NCBI GenBank assembly: GCA_019136335.1
Contig: JAGVUK010000051.1
Location: 1 to 12,814, forward strand
Direction: 5' to 3'
Length of the DNA stretch: 12,814 bases
Source: Methanomicrobiales archaeon
GTDB lineage: Archaea > Halobacteriota > Methanomicrobia > Methanomicrobiales > Methanoculleaceae
Below, one piece after another: positions 5,434 to 12,444 of the stretch (within the stretch, counting starts at the first letter, position 1; every line of letters begins with the position of its first letter). A model generated the notes under the pieces. The model did not search any database. It worked only from the letters and a program-made list of their open reading frames with translations, and was not told the origin of the DNA. Both the position numbers and the translations under genes were made by a program.

Positions 5434-7599
5434 ATGAACCCGGCACGCGGACATGACCCGAAAGCGCCAGAAGCACCGGTGCAGGAGGAAGCGCCACCGA
5501 ACCGGCTGATCCACGAACGGAGCCCGTACCTACTCCAGCACGCCCACAACCCCGTCGACTGGCACCCCTGGGGCGAAGAGGCGTTCCGGAAGGCCCGGGA
5601 GGACAGTAAACCGATATTCCTCTCCATCGGCTACTCGGCCTGCCACTGGTGCCACGTCATGGAGAAAGAATCGTTTGCAGATTCCCAGGTCGCGAAACTC
5701 TTAAACGACGTCTTCGTCTGCATCAAGGTGGACCGCGAGGAGCGGCCGGATATCGACCAGGTCTACATGGCGGCCGCCCACGTGCTGACCGGGTCTGGAG
5801 GATGGCCGCTCACCATCTTCATGACCCCGGACCAAAAACCGTTCTTTGCAGCGAGTTATATCCCCAAAGAGAGCCGGTATGGGATGACCGGCCTCCTCGA
5901 CCTCATCCCCCGGATCAGCAAAGTCTGGCGGGACCAGCGGCAGGAACTCGAAGATGCCGGCGACAAAGTGCTCGATGCGCTAAAGAGCGCTGCCCGGACC
6001 CCTCCTGAGGCGGGCGAGCTCTCGGAGGCGGTCCTCGACGAGGCTTACGACACCCTCTTCCGGATCTTTGACGGGGAGCATGGCGGGTTTGGGGACGCGC
6101 CCCGGTTCCCGACCCCGCACAACCTCATATTCCTGCTCCGCTACGGGAACCGGACCGGGAGGGAGCCAGCGTACACGATGGTCGAGAAGACCCTGCACGC
6201 CATGCGGCGGGGCGGGATCTTCGACCAGGTCGGCTGGGGGTTCCACCGCTACTCGACGGACACGGAGTGGTTCGTCCCGCACTTCGAGAAGATGCTCTAC
6301 GACCAGGCGCTCCTTGTTCTGGCGTATACGGAGGCCTACCTCGCGACGGGGAGGGAAGAGTTTGCCCGGACCGCCCGGGAGACGATCGCCTACGTCCTGC
6401 GGGATATGGCCGATCCCGGTGGTGGGTTCTACTCGGCAGAAGATGCGGACAGCGAGGGTGTTGAGGGGAAGTTCTACACCTGGGCAAAGGCTGAGATCCT
6501 CGAGGTTCTCGGAGAGGAGGACGGGGAGCGGTTCTCCCGGATCTTCGGCGCCACGGAGCCGGGGAACTACCTGGAGCAGCCCGGCGGGAAGAGGACGGGC
6601 AGGAACATCCTCCGCCTGCGGCGGCCGCTCGCGTCATGGGCCCACGAGTTCTCGACCCCGGAGGAGGACCTCGCGTGGTTCGTCGAGAGTGCCCGGCAGA
6701 AACTCTTTCTAGCCCGGGAAGAGCGGGTCCGCCCGACAAAGGACGACAAGATCCTCACCGACTGGAACGCTCTCATGATCGCCGCTCTCGCAAAGGCCGC
6801 CCGGGTCTTCGACGACCCGGGGTACCTGACGGCGGCAGAGAAGGCAGCCGCGTTCGTCCTCGGGAACCTGCGCGGGCCGGACGGGCGGCTCCTCCACCGC
6901 TACCGGGGCGGGGAGGCCGGCATCGCAGCGACCCTTGACGACTACGCGTTCATGCTCTGGGCCCTCATCGAGGTCTACGAAGCGTCCTTCTCCCCGGAGT
7001 ACCTCAGGACCGCCACGGAACTCTCCCGGGATCTCGCCGCCCGCTACTGGGACTGCACCCACGGCGGGTTCTTCTTTGTGCCGGATGATACGGACGTGCC
7101 TGTCCGGCAGAAGACGGTGTACGACGGGGCTGTCCCCTCCGGGAACAGCGTGGCCATGTACGCTCTCTTTGCCCTCGGCCGGATGACGGCGAACCTCGAA
7201 CTCGAGGAGATGGCGAACCGGATGCGGCACGCCTTTGCTGACGCCGTCCGCAAGGCGCCTGCCGCCTGCCCTCACTTCCTCACCGGCCTTGAGTTTATGC
7301 TGGGGCCGAACTTCGAGGTGATCATAACCGGCGTTTTGGGCGCAACGGATACGAACGCGCTGGTCGGGGCTATCCGGTCGCACTATACGCCCGACGCCGT
7401 CGTCATCTTCCGCCCCTCCGATGAGGAAAACCCGGAGATCACACGGGTTGCCGGGTTCACACGGGATGTCGTGGCGGTCGGGGGGAAGGCGACGGCATAC
7501 GTCTGCACCAACTACGCCTGCGATATTCCGACAACCGACCCCGACGAGATGCTCCGGCTCCTCGGGTCGAGAGAGAGGCCGCCGGAGCCGGTCGTCTGA
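5434..7599 (+). CDS. Thioredoxin-fold DUF255 protein (YyaL / SPATA20 family)
   Basis: A 721-residue protein with the full two-domain layout of the family. The N-terminal thioredoxin-like domain (about 23-190) contains the family hallmark HNPVDWHPW at 38-46 and the redox-type motif CHWCHVM at 70-76, with C70 and C73. GGWPLTIFMTPDQKPF follows near 124-139. The remaining 500 residues fit the alpha/alpha barrel resembling N-acylglucosamine 2-epimerase/glycosidase folds, including GGIFDQVGWGFHRY and HFEKMLYDQA (about 257-290). These proteins occur in all domains of life, but no reaction is established. The two cysteines suggest redox chemistry or metal binding. No signal peptide is visible, so it is cytoplasmic. 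The OsmC-type gene follows after 32 bases on the same strand, probably in one transcript. Family assignment is firm, function unknown. Confidence 0.95.
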   Translation: MNPARGHDPKAPEAPVQEEAPPNRLIHERSPYLLQHAHNPVDWHPWGEEAFRKAREDSKPIFLSIGYSACHWCHVMEKESFADSQVAKLLNDVFVCIKVDREERPDIDQVYMAAAHVLTGSGGWPLTIFMTPDQKPFFAASYIPKESRYGMTGLLDLIPRISKVWRDQRQELEDAGDKVLDALKSAARTPPEAGELSEAVLDEAYDTLFRIFDGEHGGFGDAPRFPTPHNLIFLLRYGNRTGREPAYTMVEKTLHAMRRGGIFDQVGWGFHRYSTDTEWFVPHFEKMLYDQALLVLAYTEAYLATGREEFARTARETIAYVLRDMADPGGGFYSAEDADSEGVEGKFYTWAKAEILEVLGEEDGERFSRIFGATEPGNYLEQPGGKRTGRNILRLRRPLASWAHEFSTPEEDLAWFVESARQKLFLAREERVRPTKDDKILTDWNALMIAALAKAARVFDDPGYLTAAEKAAAFVLGNLRGPDGRLLHRYRGGEAGIAATLDDYAFMLWALIEVYEASFSPEYLRTATELSRDLAARYWDCTHGGFFFVPDDTDVPVRQKTVYDGAVPSGNSVAMYALFALGRMTANLELEEMANRMRHAFADAVRKAPAACPHFLTGLEFMLGPNFEVIITGVLGATDTNALVGAIRSHYTPDAVVIFRPSDEENPEITRVAGFTRDVVAVGGKATAYVCTNYACDIPTTDPDEMLRLLGSRERPPEPVV

Positions 7600-7631
7600 C
7601 GGGGAGATACCATGAAAACGAGGTCTCTACG

Positions 7632-8156
7632 ATGATGCGAAACGGAGTCGATGTTGAAGCGGTCAACGCCGCTGTGGGGGCGATGCGGAAGGATGCGGCG
7701 GCGGGGCAGAGGACTCCCTCCGGCCTGCTGAGCTGGAACGGCGGTGCGCACTCCACGACGATCGTCCGGAACTTCGTCATTCCGGCCGATGAGCCGACCG
7801 CCCTCGGCGGGACCGACCGGGGCCCGAGCCCGATGGAACTGGTACTCACGGGGCTTGCGGCCTGTGTCGCTATCTCGATCGCCTACAGCGCGGTGGAGGA
7901 CGGGATCGAGGTCCACGCGATCGAGATCGACGTCGAGGGGGATCTCGATCTCAGGGGGCTCTTCGAGGTCGCCGGCGATGTCCGGCCGGGCTTTGAAGAG
8001 GTCCGCCTGACCATCCGGGTGGATGCCGACGCACCGCGGGAGAAGATCGAGGAACTCGTGAACCACGGTTACCGGCGCTCACCGGTCGTGGATTCGCTCA
8101 CGAGCAGGGTGCCGGTCAGGGTCTGCATCGGGCGGGAGGAGGCGGGGGCAGGGTGA
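7632..8156 (+). CDS. OsmC-family protein with a single conserved cysteine
   Basis: A 174-residue OsmC/Ohr-superfamily protein. The key segment is GPSPMELVLTGLAACVAIS (about 64-82), which carries the peroxidatic-type cysteine at the start of the central helix. The C-terminal motif RRSPVVDSL (about 148-156) has serine where Ohr and OsmC have the second, resolving cysteine. Classical OsmC/Ohr enzymes reduce organic hydroperoxides with two cysteines. One-cysteine relatives with SPV are common and their function is unclear; they may need an external thiol. The start chosen is the first of two adjacent ATGs at 7632 and 7635, with ACGAGG at 7618-7623 as a ribosome site; an ATG at 7612 is out of frame. 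It probably shares a transcript with the thioredoxin-domain gene, which fits a redox or stress role. Confidence 0.9.
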   Translation: MMRNGVDVEAVNAAVGAMRKDAAAGQRTPSGLLSWNGGAHSTTIVRNFVIPADEPTALGGTDRGPSPMELVLTGLAACVAISIAYSAVEDGIEVHAIEIDVEGDLDLRGLFEVAGDVRPGFEEVRLTIRVDADAPREKIEELVNHGYRRSPVVDSLTSRVPVRVCIGREEAGAG

Positions 8157-8244
8157 CCCGGGGAGGGAGGCGGGGGGGGCACAGCCTGCGGCCTTCGGTG
8201 CGCGCGGCGGGTCACGCACGCCGGGGAAGAGCCGGTGGGGGTAG

Positions 8245-8268
8245 CGGGCGATCTCACCCGATTTTGTT
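8245..8268 (+). terminator. Possible terminator of the osmC transcript
   Basis: CGGG (8245-8248) can pair with CCCG (8257-8260), followed directly by ATTTTGTT. The stem is only four bases, so the call rests mainly on the T-rich tract. Confidence 0.3.
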
Positions 8269-8310
8269 GGCCCCGGCGCGTGGGAGTCGCCAGTTCGTGC
8301 GAAGGGCGCG

Positions 8311-8320
8311 AAGAAAAAGC
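8311..8320 (-). terminator. Oligo-T terminator of the recombinase-like gene
   Basis: On the minus strand this reads GCTTTTTCTT, about 57 bases after the stop codon at 8377. A T run of this kind is enough for termination in many archaea. Confidence 0.35.
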
Positions 8321-8376
8321 AAGGATGGTAATCGACAGAACGGTGGGTGCATGTTAGACGAGATGGTCCGACGGTA

Positions 8377-9027
8377 TCACTCCGCAACCTCCCCCGCAGG
8401 CTCCTCTCGGGCTCCCTTCCACTCGCCCTTCAGTTCGGGGTGGTCGGCGAGGATCTTGCTGACCGTGCTCCTGCTTACCCCGAACATCCTGCAGATCTTG
8501 CTGATGCTCGTCCCGGCCTGCCGTACCGTGAGGAGCGCCTCAACCTGACCTTCGTTGAGCGCTCTCGGCCTTCCTATGGACAGCCCTCCCTCCTTCTTCG
8601 TCTGCTTCGGGGCCGGGAGGCGTGCCTTCTGGGTGCTCTCCCGGTACTGGTCCATGTACAGAACAAAGTTGCCGATGGCCTCCCTCCGGAGTGCCGGGTC
8701 GTCACGGAACCCGAAGAAGTCGTTGTTCACACAGTAAACCGTGTATCGCTCGTTCAGGGCTTTGAGCGTTGCAAGACCGGCGTCCATATCCCTTGCAAGA
8801 TCGGCAAGATCGTGGATGATGATATCCGGGCAGTCGTTTGCGGCGCAGTACTCCAGCATCGCTGCAAAGCCTTTTCGCCTCTCGGGAGGTGTTGCATTGG
8901 CGCGGTGATCGTGGAAGATCTCGATGAGCTGAAACCGGTATTTGCAATAGTTCTCGACTTGATTTTTTTGTGCTGCGTAATCTCCCTTCTTTCTTGTATT
9001 CAAGTATGCCACAGCATCTTTTTTCAT
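8377..9027 (-). CDS. Catalytically degenerate serine-recombinase-like protein with intact HTH
   Basis: A 216-residue protein starting MKKDAVAYLNTRKKG. The layout is that of small resolvases/invertases: an N-terminal resolvase fold (about 3-135), a GRP hinge (about 154-156) and a Hin-type helix-turn-helix (about 157-200, with ISKICRMFGVSRSTVSKIL). The catalytic block is changed: where resolvases have Y-x-R-V-S-T, this has YLNTRKK, so the nucleophilic serine and first arginine are absent. Where they have D-R-L-G-R-S, it has ADLARD, so another arginine is lost. R51-K-G and R79 match conserved positions. It is therefore unlikely to recombine DNA and more likely acts as a DNA-binding protein. Reading could extend upstream to 9201, but a TATA box at 9050-9058 lies 27 bases before ATG 9027, and homology begins there. 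No inverted repeats or att-like sites were seen nearby. Confidence 0.82.
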   Translation of the reverse strand: MKKDAVAYLNTRKKGDYAAQKNQVENYCKYRFQLIEIFHDHRANATPPERRKGFAAMLEYCAANDCPDIIIHDLADLARDMDAGLATLKALNERYTVYCVNNDFFGFRDDPALRREAIGNFVLYMDQYRESTQKARLPAPKQTKKEGGLSIGRPRALNEGQVEALLTVRQAGTSISKICRMFGVSRSTVSKILADHPELKGEWKGAREEPAGEVAE

Positions 9028-9049
9028 CCGTTTATGGTGCCGTAGGATC

Positions 9050-9058
9050 GTATATATG
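9050..9058 (-). promoter_or_regulatory. TATA box of the recombinase-like gene
   Basis: The alternating GTATATATG block is a strong archaeal TATA element, centred about 27 bases before ATG 9027 on the minus strand. It implies a leaderless transcript and excludes the longer upstream reading. The surrounding 8940-9070 stretch is noticeably more AT-rich than the rest of the window. Confidence 0.6.
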
Positions 9059-9140
9059 ATTTGTGAAAAGTACAGGCGGCATAGGCTAACGGCACGCCCA
9101 TCGATCCGGTGCATTTTCCTGCCCGCGATCGAAGATGTAG

Positions 9141-9148
9141 AAAAAAGA
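9141..9148 (-). terminator. Oligo-T terminator of the ribK-ribB transcript
   Basis: On the minus strand a run of six T residues (9141-9146) lies about 80 bases after the ribB stop. A five-base GCCGG/CCGGC stem at 9191-9208 lies between the two. Together they are a reasonable end for the riboflavin operon. Confidence 0.4.
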
Positions 9149-9226
9149 GTCCTGAGGCGATCGACCATCTGTCCGGTTGCTGCCGGGGACGCCGGCCGCA
9201 CCTCCGGCGCCAGAAAGAGATGAAGA

Positions 9227-9904
9227 TTACTCTTTCAGCTTCTGCGACTCCCACCGGTCGAGGACGTCCTGCCCCTCGATGAAGACGAGCCCGTGCTCCC
9301 GTGCGTAGGCCATCGCACCCTCCTTCGAGAGCGCAAGCCCCGTCTCGTCGTCCAGCATCTCGCAGATCGTGACCGCCGGGGTGATATTGGCCATGGTCGC
9401 AAGCGCGATCGAGAGCTCGGTCTGCCCCCGCCGCTCATCGAGCAACCGGTCGGCGGCCCGGAGGAGCGCCATGTGACCGGGCGTCCGGAAATGCGCGGCA
9501 AAGTCGTGCCCGCCGCCGTTGAGCGACCGTCTCACCTCTTCCGCGATGGCGGTGACCGTCAGGGCGCGGTCGCGGTCCGTGATCCCGGTATAGGTCTCCC
9601 GGTGGTTCACCCAGAGCGAGAACGACGAGTGGTTCTTTGGGTCGTAGGGGACCTCGCCGTCCTTCTCGACGAGGCTGCAGGCCCGGAGGAGATCGTGAGC
9701 AAACGGGAGGCCGAGCCTCTTTGCGGCATCAGGGTGGACCGCCGTGCAGATCAGCCCGCCCCCGTCTTTACGCATCTGCCGGATGTGGGCGGGCGTGACG
9801 GCGTCTGAGCGTATCGCAAAGTCGGTCTCGCGCTCCCGGTTGTCAAAGTCGTATAACAGGACAAACTCGCCCCTTGCGAGGGCCTCTACGGCTGCATCAA
9901 TCAT
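9227..9904 (-). CDS. ribB: 3,4-dihydroxy-2-butanone 4-phosphate synthase
   Basis: RibB converts ribulose 5-phosphate into 3,4-dihydroxy-2-butanone 4-phosphate plus formate, supplying the four-carbon unit for riboflavin. The 225-residue protein is the usual single-domain length. DNRERETD at 21-28 is the acidic metal-binding loop corresponding to D-x-x-x-R-E-x-E, RETYTGITDRDRALT (about 103-117) matches the substrate-binding strand, TPGHM (about 141-145) matches the conserved R/TxGH motif, and ICEMLDD near 180-186 carries the C-terminal catalytic glutamate. The start overlaps the end of ribK by 8 bases, with GAGGTGGA at 9913-9920 as ribosome site. It is thus the second gene of a two-gene riboflavin/FMN operon. 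No GTP cyclohydrolase II domain is fused, as expected in archaea. Confidence 0.95.
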   Translation of the reverse strand: MIDAAVEALARGEFVLLYDFDNRERETDFAIRSDAVTPAHIRQMRKDGGGLICTAVHPDAAKRLGLPFAHDLLRACSLVEKDGEVPYDPKNHSSFSLWVNHRETYTGITDRDRALTVTAIAEEVRRSLNGGGHDFAAHFRTPGHMALLRAADRLLDERRGQTELSIALATMANITPAVTICEMLDDETGLALSKEGAMAYAREHGLVFIEGQDVLDRWESQKLKE

Positions 9905-10565
9905 GGGTAATCTCCACCTCGATTGTATCGTTATCGTTCAGGTCCAGGACCTTGCGGAGTTCGGACCCGGCGATGACCTCGACGATGTCTTCCGGGTAAT
10001 GGGTGCGGGAGGGCTCGACGATCGCACACTCTTCGCCCCGGATCCGGCAGGGGAGCACCCGGGCGGCACCGAACGTCCGTTCGTCGGCAGTAAACCCTGG
10101 AATCTCGATCCATCCCGCGTGGTCGAGATGTTTCCTGACCTGGACGCTCGCCGGATCGAGCCTGATGTTCAGGGTGCCGGGGAAGGGCTCAAACCCGAGA
10201 GACTCGCCGAACTGCTCTTTGTAGTGGGGGAGGCTCATGTAGTAGCGCCCTTCCCCGAGGCCGCTGATCACGGTCCCGGTCAGGACGTACTGCCTGCGTT
10301 CCGGGTTGAAGATCCGCACGTAATCCGCATACTCCCGCCTCAGCGCCTGCTCGCCCTCGCGGGTGACAGCGACGTACTGCCCGTCGGGTTTCATCGACCG
10401 GGCGACGAACTGCTGCCGCTCAAGCGCGATCAGGCGCCGCGATGCGGTCTGGGGGCTGATGCCCAGGGTGCTCGCGAGCGACTGCGATGAGAGCCAGATT
10501 GGGCCCTGGCATCCGCCGAGCAGGGCGATCGTCTTCAAGGACTGCAGGTCTTCCGCTTCAACCAT
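9897..10565 (-). CDS. ribK: CTP-dependent riboflavin kinase with N-terminal winged-helix regulator domain (RbkR type)
   Basis: A 222-residue two-domain protein. Residues 1-90 are a MarR-like winged helix (recognition region LASTLGISPQTASRRLIALE at 30-49). Residues 95-222 are the archaeal CTP-dependent riboflavin kinase, with GTVISGLGEGRYYMSL at 97-112 and GFEPFPGTLNIRL at 124-136, the phosphate- and flavin-binding core. The kinase makes FMN from riboflavin using CTP. Proteins of this layout are known as RbkR, transcription regulators of riboflavin genes in archaea, so this one may control its own operon. Reading can extend to 10586 or 10649, but a TATA box at 10587-10595 lies about 26 bases before ATG 10565, favouring the short form and a leaderless message. 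It overlaps ribB by 8 bases. Confidence 0.93.
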   Translation of the reverse strand: MVEAEDLQSLKTIALLGGCQGPIWLSSQSLASTLGISPQTASRRLIALERQQFVARSMKPDGQYVAVTREGEQALRREYADYVRIFNPERRQYVLTGTVISGLGEGRYYMSLPHYKEQFGESLGFEPFPGTLNIRLDPASVQVRKHLDHAGWIEIPGFTADERTFGAARVLPCRIRGEECAIVEPSRTHYPEDIVEVIAGSELRKVLDLNDNDTIEVEITHD

Positions 10566-10586
10566 TATACCATAATTGAGATGCAT

Positions 10587-10595
10587 ACTATATAC
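10587..10595 (-). promoter_or_regulatory. TATA box of the ribK-ribB operon
   Basis: On the minus strand this reads GTATATAGT, about 26 bases upstream of ATG 10565. This spacing predicts leaderless translation from MVEAEDL and makes the longer upstream readings unlikely because they would start at or above the TATA box. Confidence 0.6.
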
Positions 10596-10598
10596 GGG

Positions 10599-10608
10599 TT
10601 GCGTAACG
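10599..10608. promoter_or_regulatory. Candidate operator next to the ribK promoter
   Basis: GTTGCGTAAC is a near-palindrome (GTT...AAC arms) directly upstream of the ribK TATA box, where a BRE or a repressor/activator site would sit. RbkR autoregulation makes it a candidate, but I cannot compare it with the known RbkR motif from sequence alone. Confidence 0.3.
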
Positions 10609-10651
10609 ATCCCGCGCCGGCAGGCCTTCGTGAAATGTCGATGGAGCATAC

Positions 10652-10684
10652 GCTAATTATATAAGTTCCAGTGATAACATTAGC
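10652..10684 (+). promoter_or_regulatory. TATA promoter of the XRE-HMGS operon framed by an inverted repeat
   Basis: AATTATATAA at 10655-10664 is a strong TATA box about 28 bases before ATG 10688, so the transcript is probably leaderless. A perfect six-base inverted repeat, GCTAAT at 10652-10657 and ATTAGC at 10679-10684, frames the core promoter: its left arm overlaps the TATA box and its right arm ends three bases before the start codon, over the expected transcription start. A protein bound there would block initiation, so it is a candidate autoregulatory operator for the XRE protein. Confidence 0.5.
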
Positions 10685-10687
10685 TAC

Positions 10688-11398
10688 ATGAAATCCGGGG
10701 TGCGGCATCAGCTTGCCGAGAAGATGGCAGGAGAGATCACACTCTCGGACTCACCGGGACAGGCCTTGAAGAAGTGGCGGCAGAGCTTCAACATCCCCCA
10801 GGGACTGCTTGCCGAGCGTCTCGAGGTCTCTCCCTCAGTTATCAGCGATTACGAAAGCGGACGGCGAAAGAGTCCGGGGACCGCCATCGTCGGCAAGATC
10901 GTCGACACGATCCTCTCGATCGACGAAGACAACGGCGGTCGGTTCATCAACAAATTTGCAAAGATCCTGTACACCGAATTCGACGAAGACGTCATCTACG
11001 ACATCCACGAGTACGCATCCCCGGTGAGTCTCTCCGACTTTGCCGGCGTCATCGATGCCGTCACACTCTGCGGCCCGATGGACCAGACCATCTACGGATA
11101 CACGGTGATCAACAGCCTCAACGCGATCCTCCAGCTCTCTTCGAGCGAGTTCAACCGCATATACGGCTGGAGCACGGAGCGTGCTCTCATCTTCACCGAG
11201 GTCTCGACCGGAAAGTCCCCTATGGTGGCGATCCGGGTCACGCCCTTCAAGCCCCGCTGTGTGGTGCTGCAAGGTATCAGCCCGGGAGAGGTGCATCCGC
11301 TGATCCCGGGCCTCGCGGAGCGCGACCGGATCACGGTGCTCTGCACCGTGATGGATGTCGAGGCGATCATCAGTTCATTACGAGGAACATTATGGTAG
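10688..11398 (+). CDS. XRE-family HTH regulator preceding the mevalonate genes
   Basis: A 236-residue protein. Residues about 24-80 form a Cro/C1-type helix-turn-helix (ALKKWRQSFNIPQGLLAERL, then VSPSVISDYESGRRKSP). The C-terminal part of about 150 residues has no motif I can name; it may be a ligand-sensing or oligomerisation domain. No transmembrane segment is seen. The gene overlaps HMG-CoA synthase by 7 bases, and regulators of this type directly ahead of HMGS are frequent in methanogens, so control of isoprenoid synthesis is a reasonable inference. Start: ATG 10688 is 28 bases after the TATA centre. It is divergent from ribK, with 122 bases between the two starts. Confidence 0.88.
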   Translation: MKSGVRHQLAEKMAGEITLSDSPGQALKKWRQSFNIPQGLLAERLEVSPSVISDYESGRRKSPGTAIVGKIVDTILSIDEDNGGRFINKFAKILYTEFDEDVIYDIHEYASPVSLSDFAGVIDAVTLCGPMDQTIYGYTVINSLNAILQLSSSEFNRIYGWSTERALIFTEVSTGKSPMVAIRVTPFKPRCVVLQGISPGEVHPLIPGLAERDRITVLCTVMDVEAIISSLRGTLW

Positions 11399-12444
11399 GC
11401 ATTTATTCGTACGGCGTCTACATCCCGCGATACCGGATAAAAGTCCCGGAGATCGCGCGGGTATGGGGCGCGAACGCAGACGACATCACCCGGGGCCTCG
11501 GGGTCTTTGAGAAGTCCGTCCCCGATCTTGATGAGGATACCGCAACGATCGCCGTCGAGGCGGCCCGTGCCGCCCTCCGGCGGAGGTACGTCGACACTGG
11601 CGCGATCGGCGCGGTCTACGTGGGAAGCGAGTCCCACCCCTACGCGGTCAAGCCCACTGCCTGCACGGTCGGTGAGGCGATCGGGGCGACGCCCAACATG
11701 ACCGCCGCAGACTACGAGTTCGCGTGCAAGGCCGGGACTGCGGGCCTCCAGACCTGCATGGGGCTTGTCCGGAGCGGGATGATCCCGTTCGGGATCGCCA
11801 TCGGTGCGGATGTGGCCCAGGGCGCTCCCGGCGACGCGCTCGAGTACACGGCGGCGGCCGGCGGGGCTGCGTTCGTCATCGGCGAAGGGGAGACCATCGC
11901 CGATATCAACCGGACCTGCTCCTACACCACCGACACGCCCGACTTCTGGCGGCGCGAGGGGCAGAGTTACCCCCGGCACGGCGGACGGTTCACCGGCGAC
12001 CCCGGCTACTTCAAGCACGTCCAGGGCGCCGCCCGGCTGATGTTCGACGCGGTGGGTACCGGCCCGAAGGACTACGACTACGCGGTCTTCCACCAGCCCA
12101 ACGCGAAGTTCCCGCAGCGGGTGGCAAAGATGCTCGGCTTCACCGACGAGCAGATCCGGCCCGGGCTCGTCGTCCCGAGGCTCGGCAACACCTACTCGGG
12201 GTCGTCGATGATCGGGCTTGCCGCAACGCTCGATGTGGCGAGACCAGGCGACCGGATCTTCGTCACCTCGTTCGGCTCCGGGGCGGGAAGCGACGCCTTC
12301 GACATCACGGTCACCGACGTGATCGAGTCTGCGGCGTTTGACCGGGCGGCGGCGCCGAGCGTGGAGAAACTCCTCGCAAACCCGGTCTACCTCGACTATG
12401 CACTGTATGCCAAACACAAAGGAAAGATCGTGATGCAAAAATGA
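11392..12444 (+). CDS. Hydroxymethylglutaryl-CoA synthase, archaeal type
   Basis: HMGS condenses acetyl-CoA with acetoacetyl-CoA to HMG-CoA, the committed route to mevalonate and archaeal isoprenoid lipids. The 350-residue protein is full length for the archaeal family and starts MVGIYSYGVYIPRYRI. Catalytic residues of the initial-condensing thiolase fold are in place: E80 in VGSESHP, the nucleophilic C112 in FACKAGTAG, and H234 in FHQPNAKFP. GSGAGSDAF near the C-terminus is the usual family ending loop. The reading frame is open far upstream (to about 10774), but that extension is only the shadow of the XRE gene, and ATG 11392 with CGAGGA 5 bases before it fits the homology. It overlaps the regulator by 7 bases and the thiolase by 4. 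Confidence 0.96.
   Translation: MVGIYSYGVYIPRYRIKVPEIARVWGANADDITRGLGVFEKSVPDLDEDTATIAVEAARAALRRRYVDTGAIGAVYVGSESHPYAVKPTACTVGEAIGATPNMTAADYEFACKAGTAGLQTCMGLVRSGMIPFGIAIGADVAQGAPGDALEYTAAAGGAAFVIGEGETIADINRTCSYTTDTPDFWRREGQSYPRHGGRFTGDPGYFKHVQGAARLMFDAVGTGPKDYDYAVFHQPNAKFPQRVAKMLGFTDEQIRPGLVVPRLGNTYSGSSMIGLAATLDVARPGDRIFVTSFGSGAGSDAFDITVTDVIESAAFDRAAAPSVEKLLANPVYLDYALYAKHKGKIVMQK

Larger units (their letters stand above)
8157..8376. other. GC-rich non-coding gap between convergent genes
   Basis: No convincing gene is seen in these 220 bases. They contain purine/G-rich tracts (for example 8169-8180), a weak hairpin CGGG/CCCG at 8245-8260 followed by ATTTTGTT (8261-8268), which could end the osmC transcript, and GCTTTTTCTT on the minus strand at 8311-8320, which could end the recombinase-like transcript. 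The overlapping open frames here are low-complexity, Arg/Pro-rich translations without recognisable motifs. Confidence 0.5.

Noticed and set aside
8157..8376. A small gene or structured RNA between osmC and the recombinase-like gene
   Set aside because: Open readings here lack motifs and good starts, and no cloverleaf or strong long hairpin is visible; G-rich tracts explain most apparent structure.
9028..9201. Longer start for the recombinase-like protein
   Set aside because: The extension runs through the TATA box at 9050-9058 and has no similarity to resolvases; homology begins at MKKDAVAY.
8157..9226. A mobile element or integration module around the recombinase-like gene
   Set aside because: No terminal inverted repeats, flanking direct repeats, tRNA or partner mobility genes are seen, and the protein lacks catalytic residues.
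10774..11391. Upstream extension of HMG-CoA synthase to a 556-residue protein
   Set aside because: The extension is the off-frame shadow of the XRE regulator. The conserved HMGS N-terminus starts at ATG 11392 with its own ribosome site.
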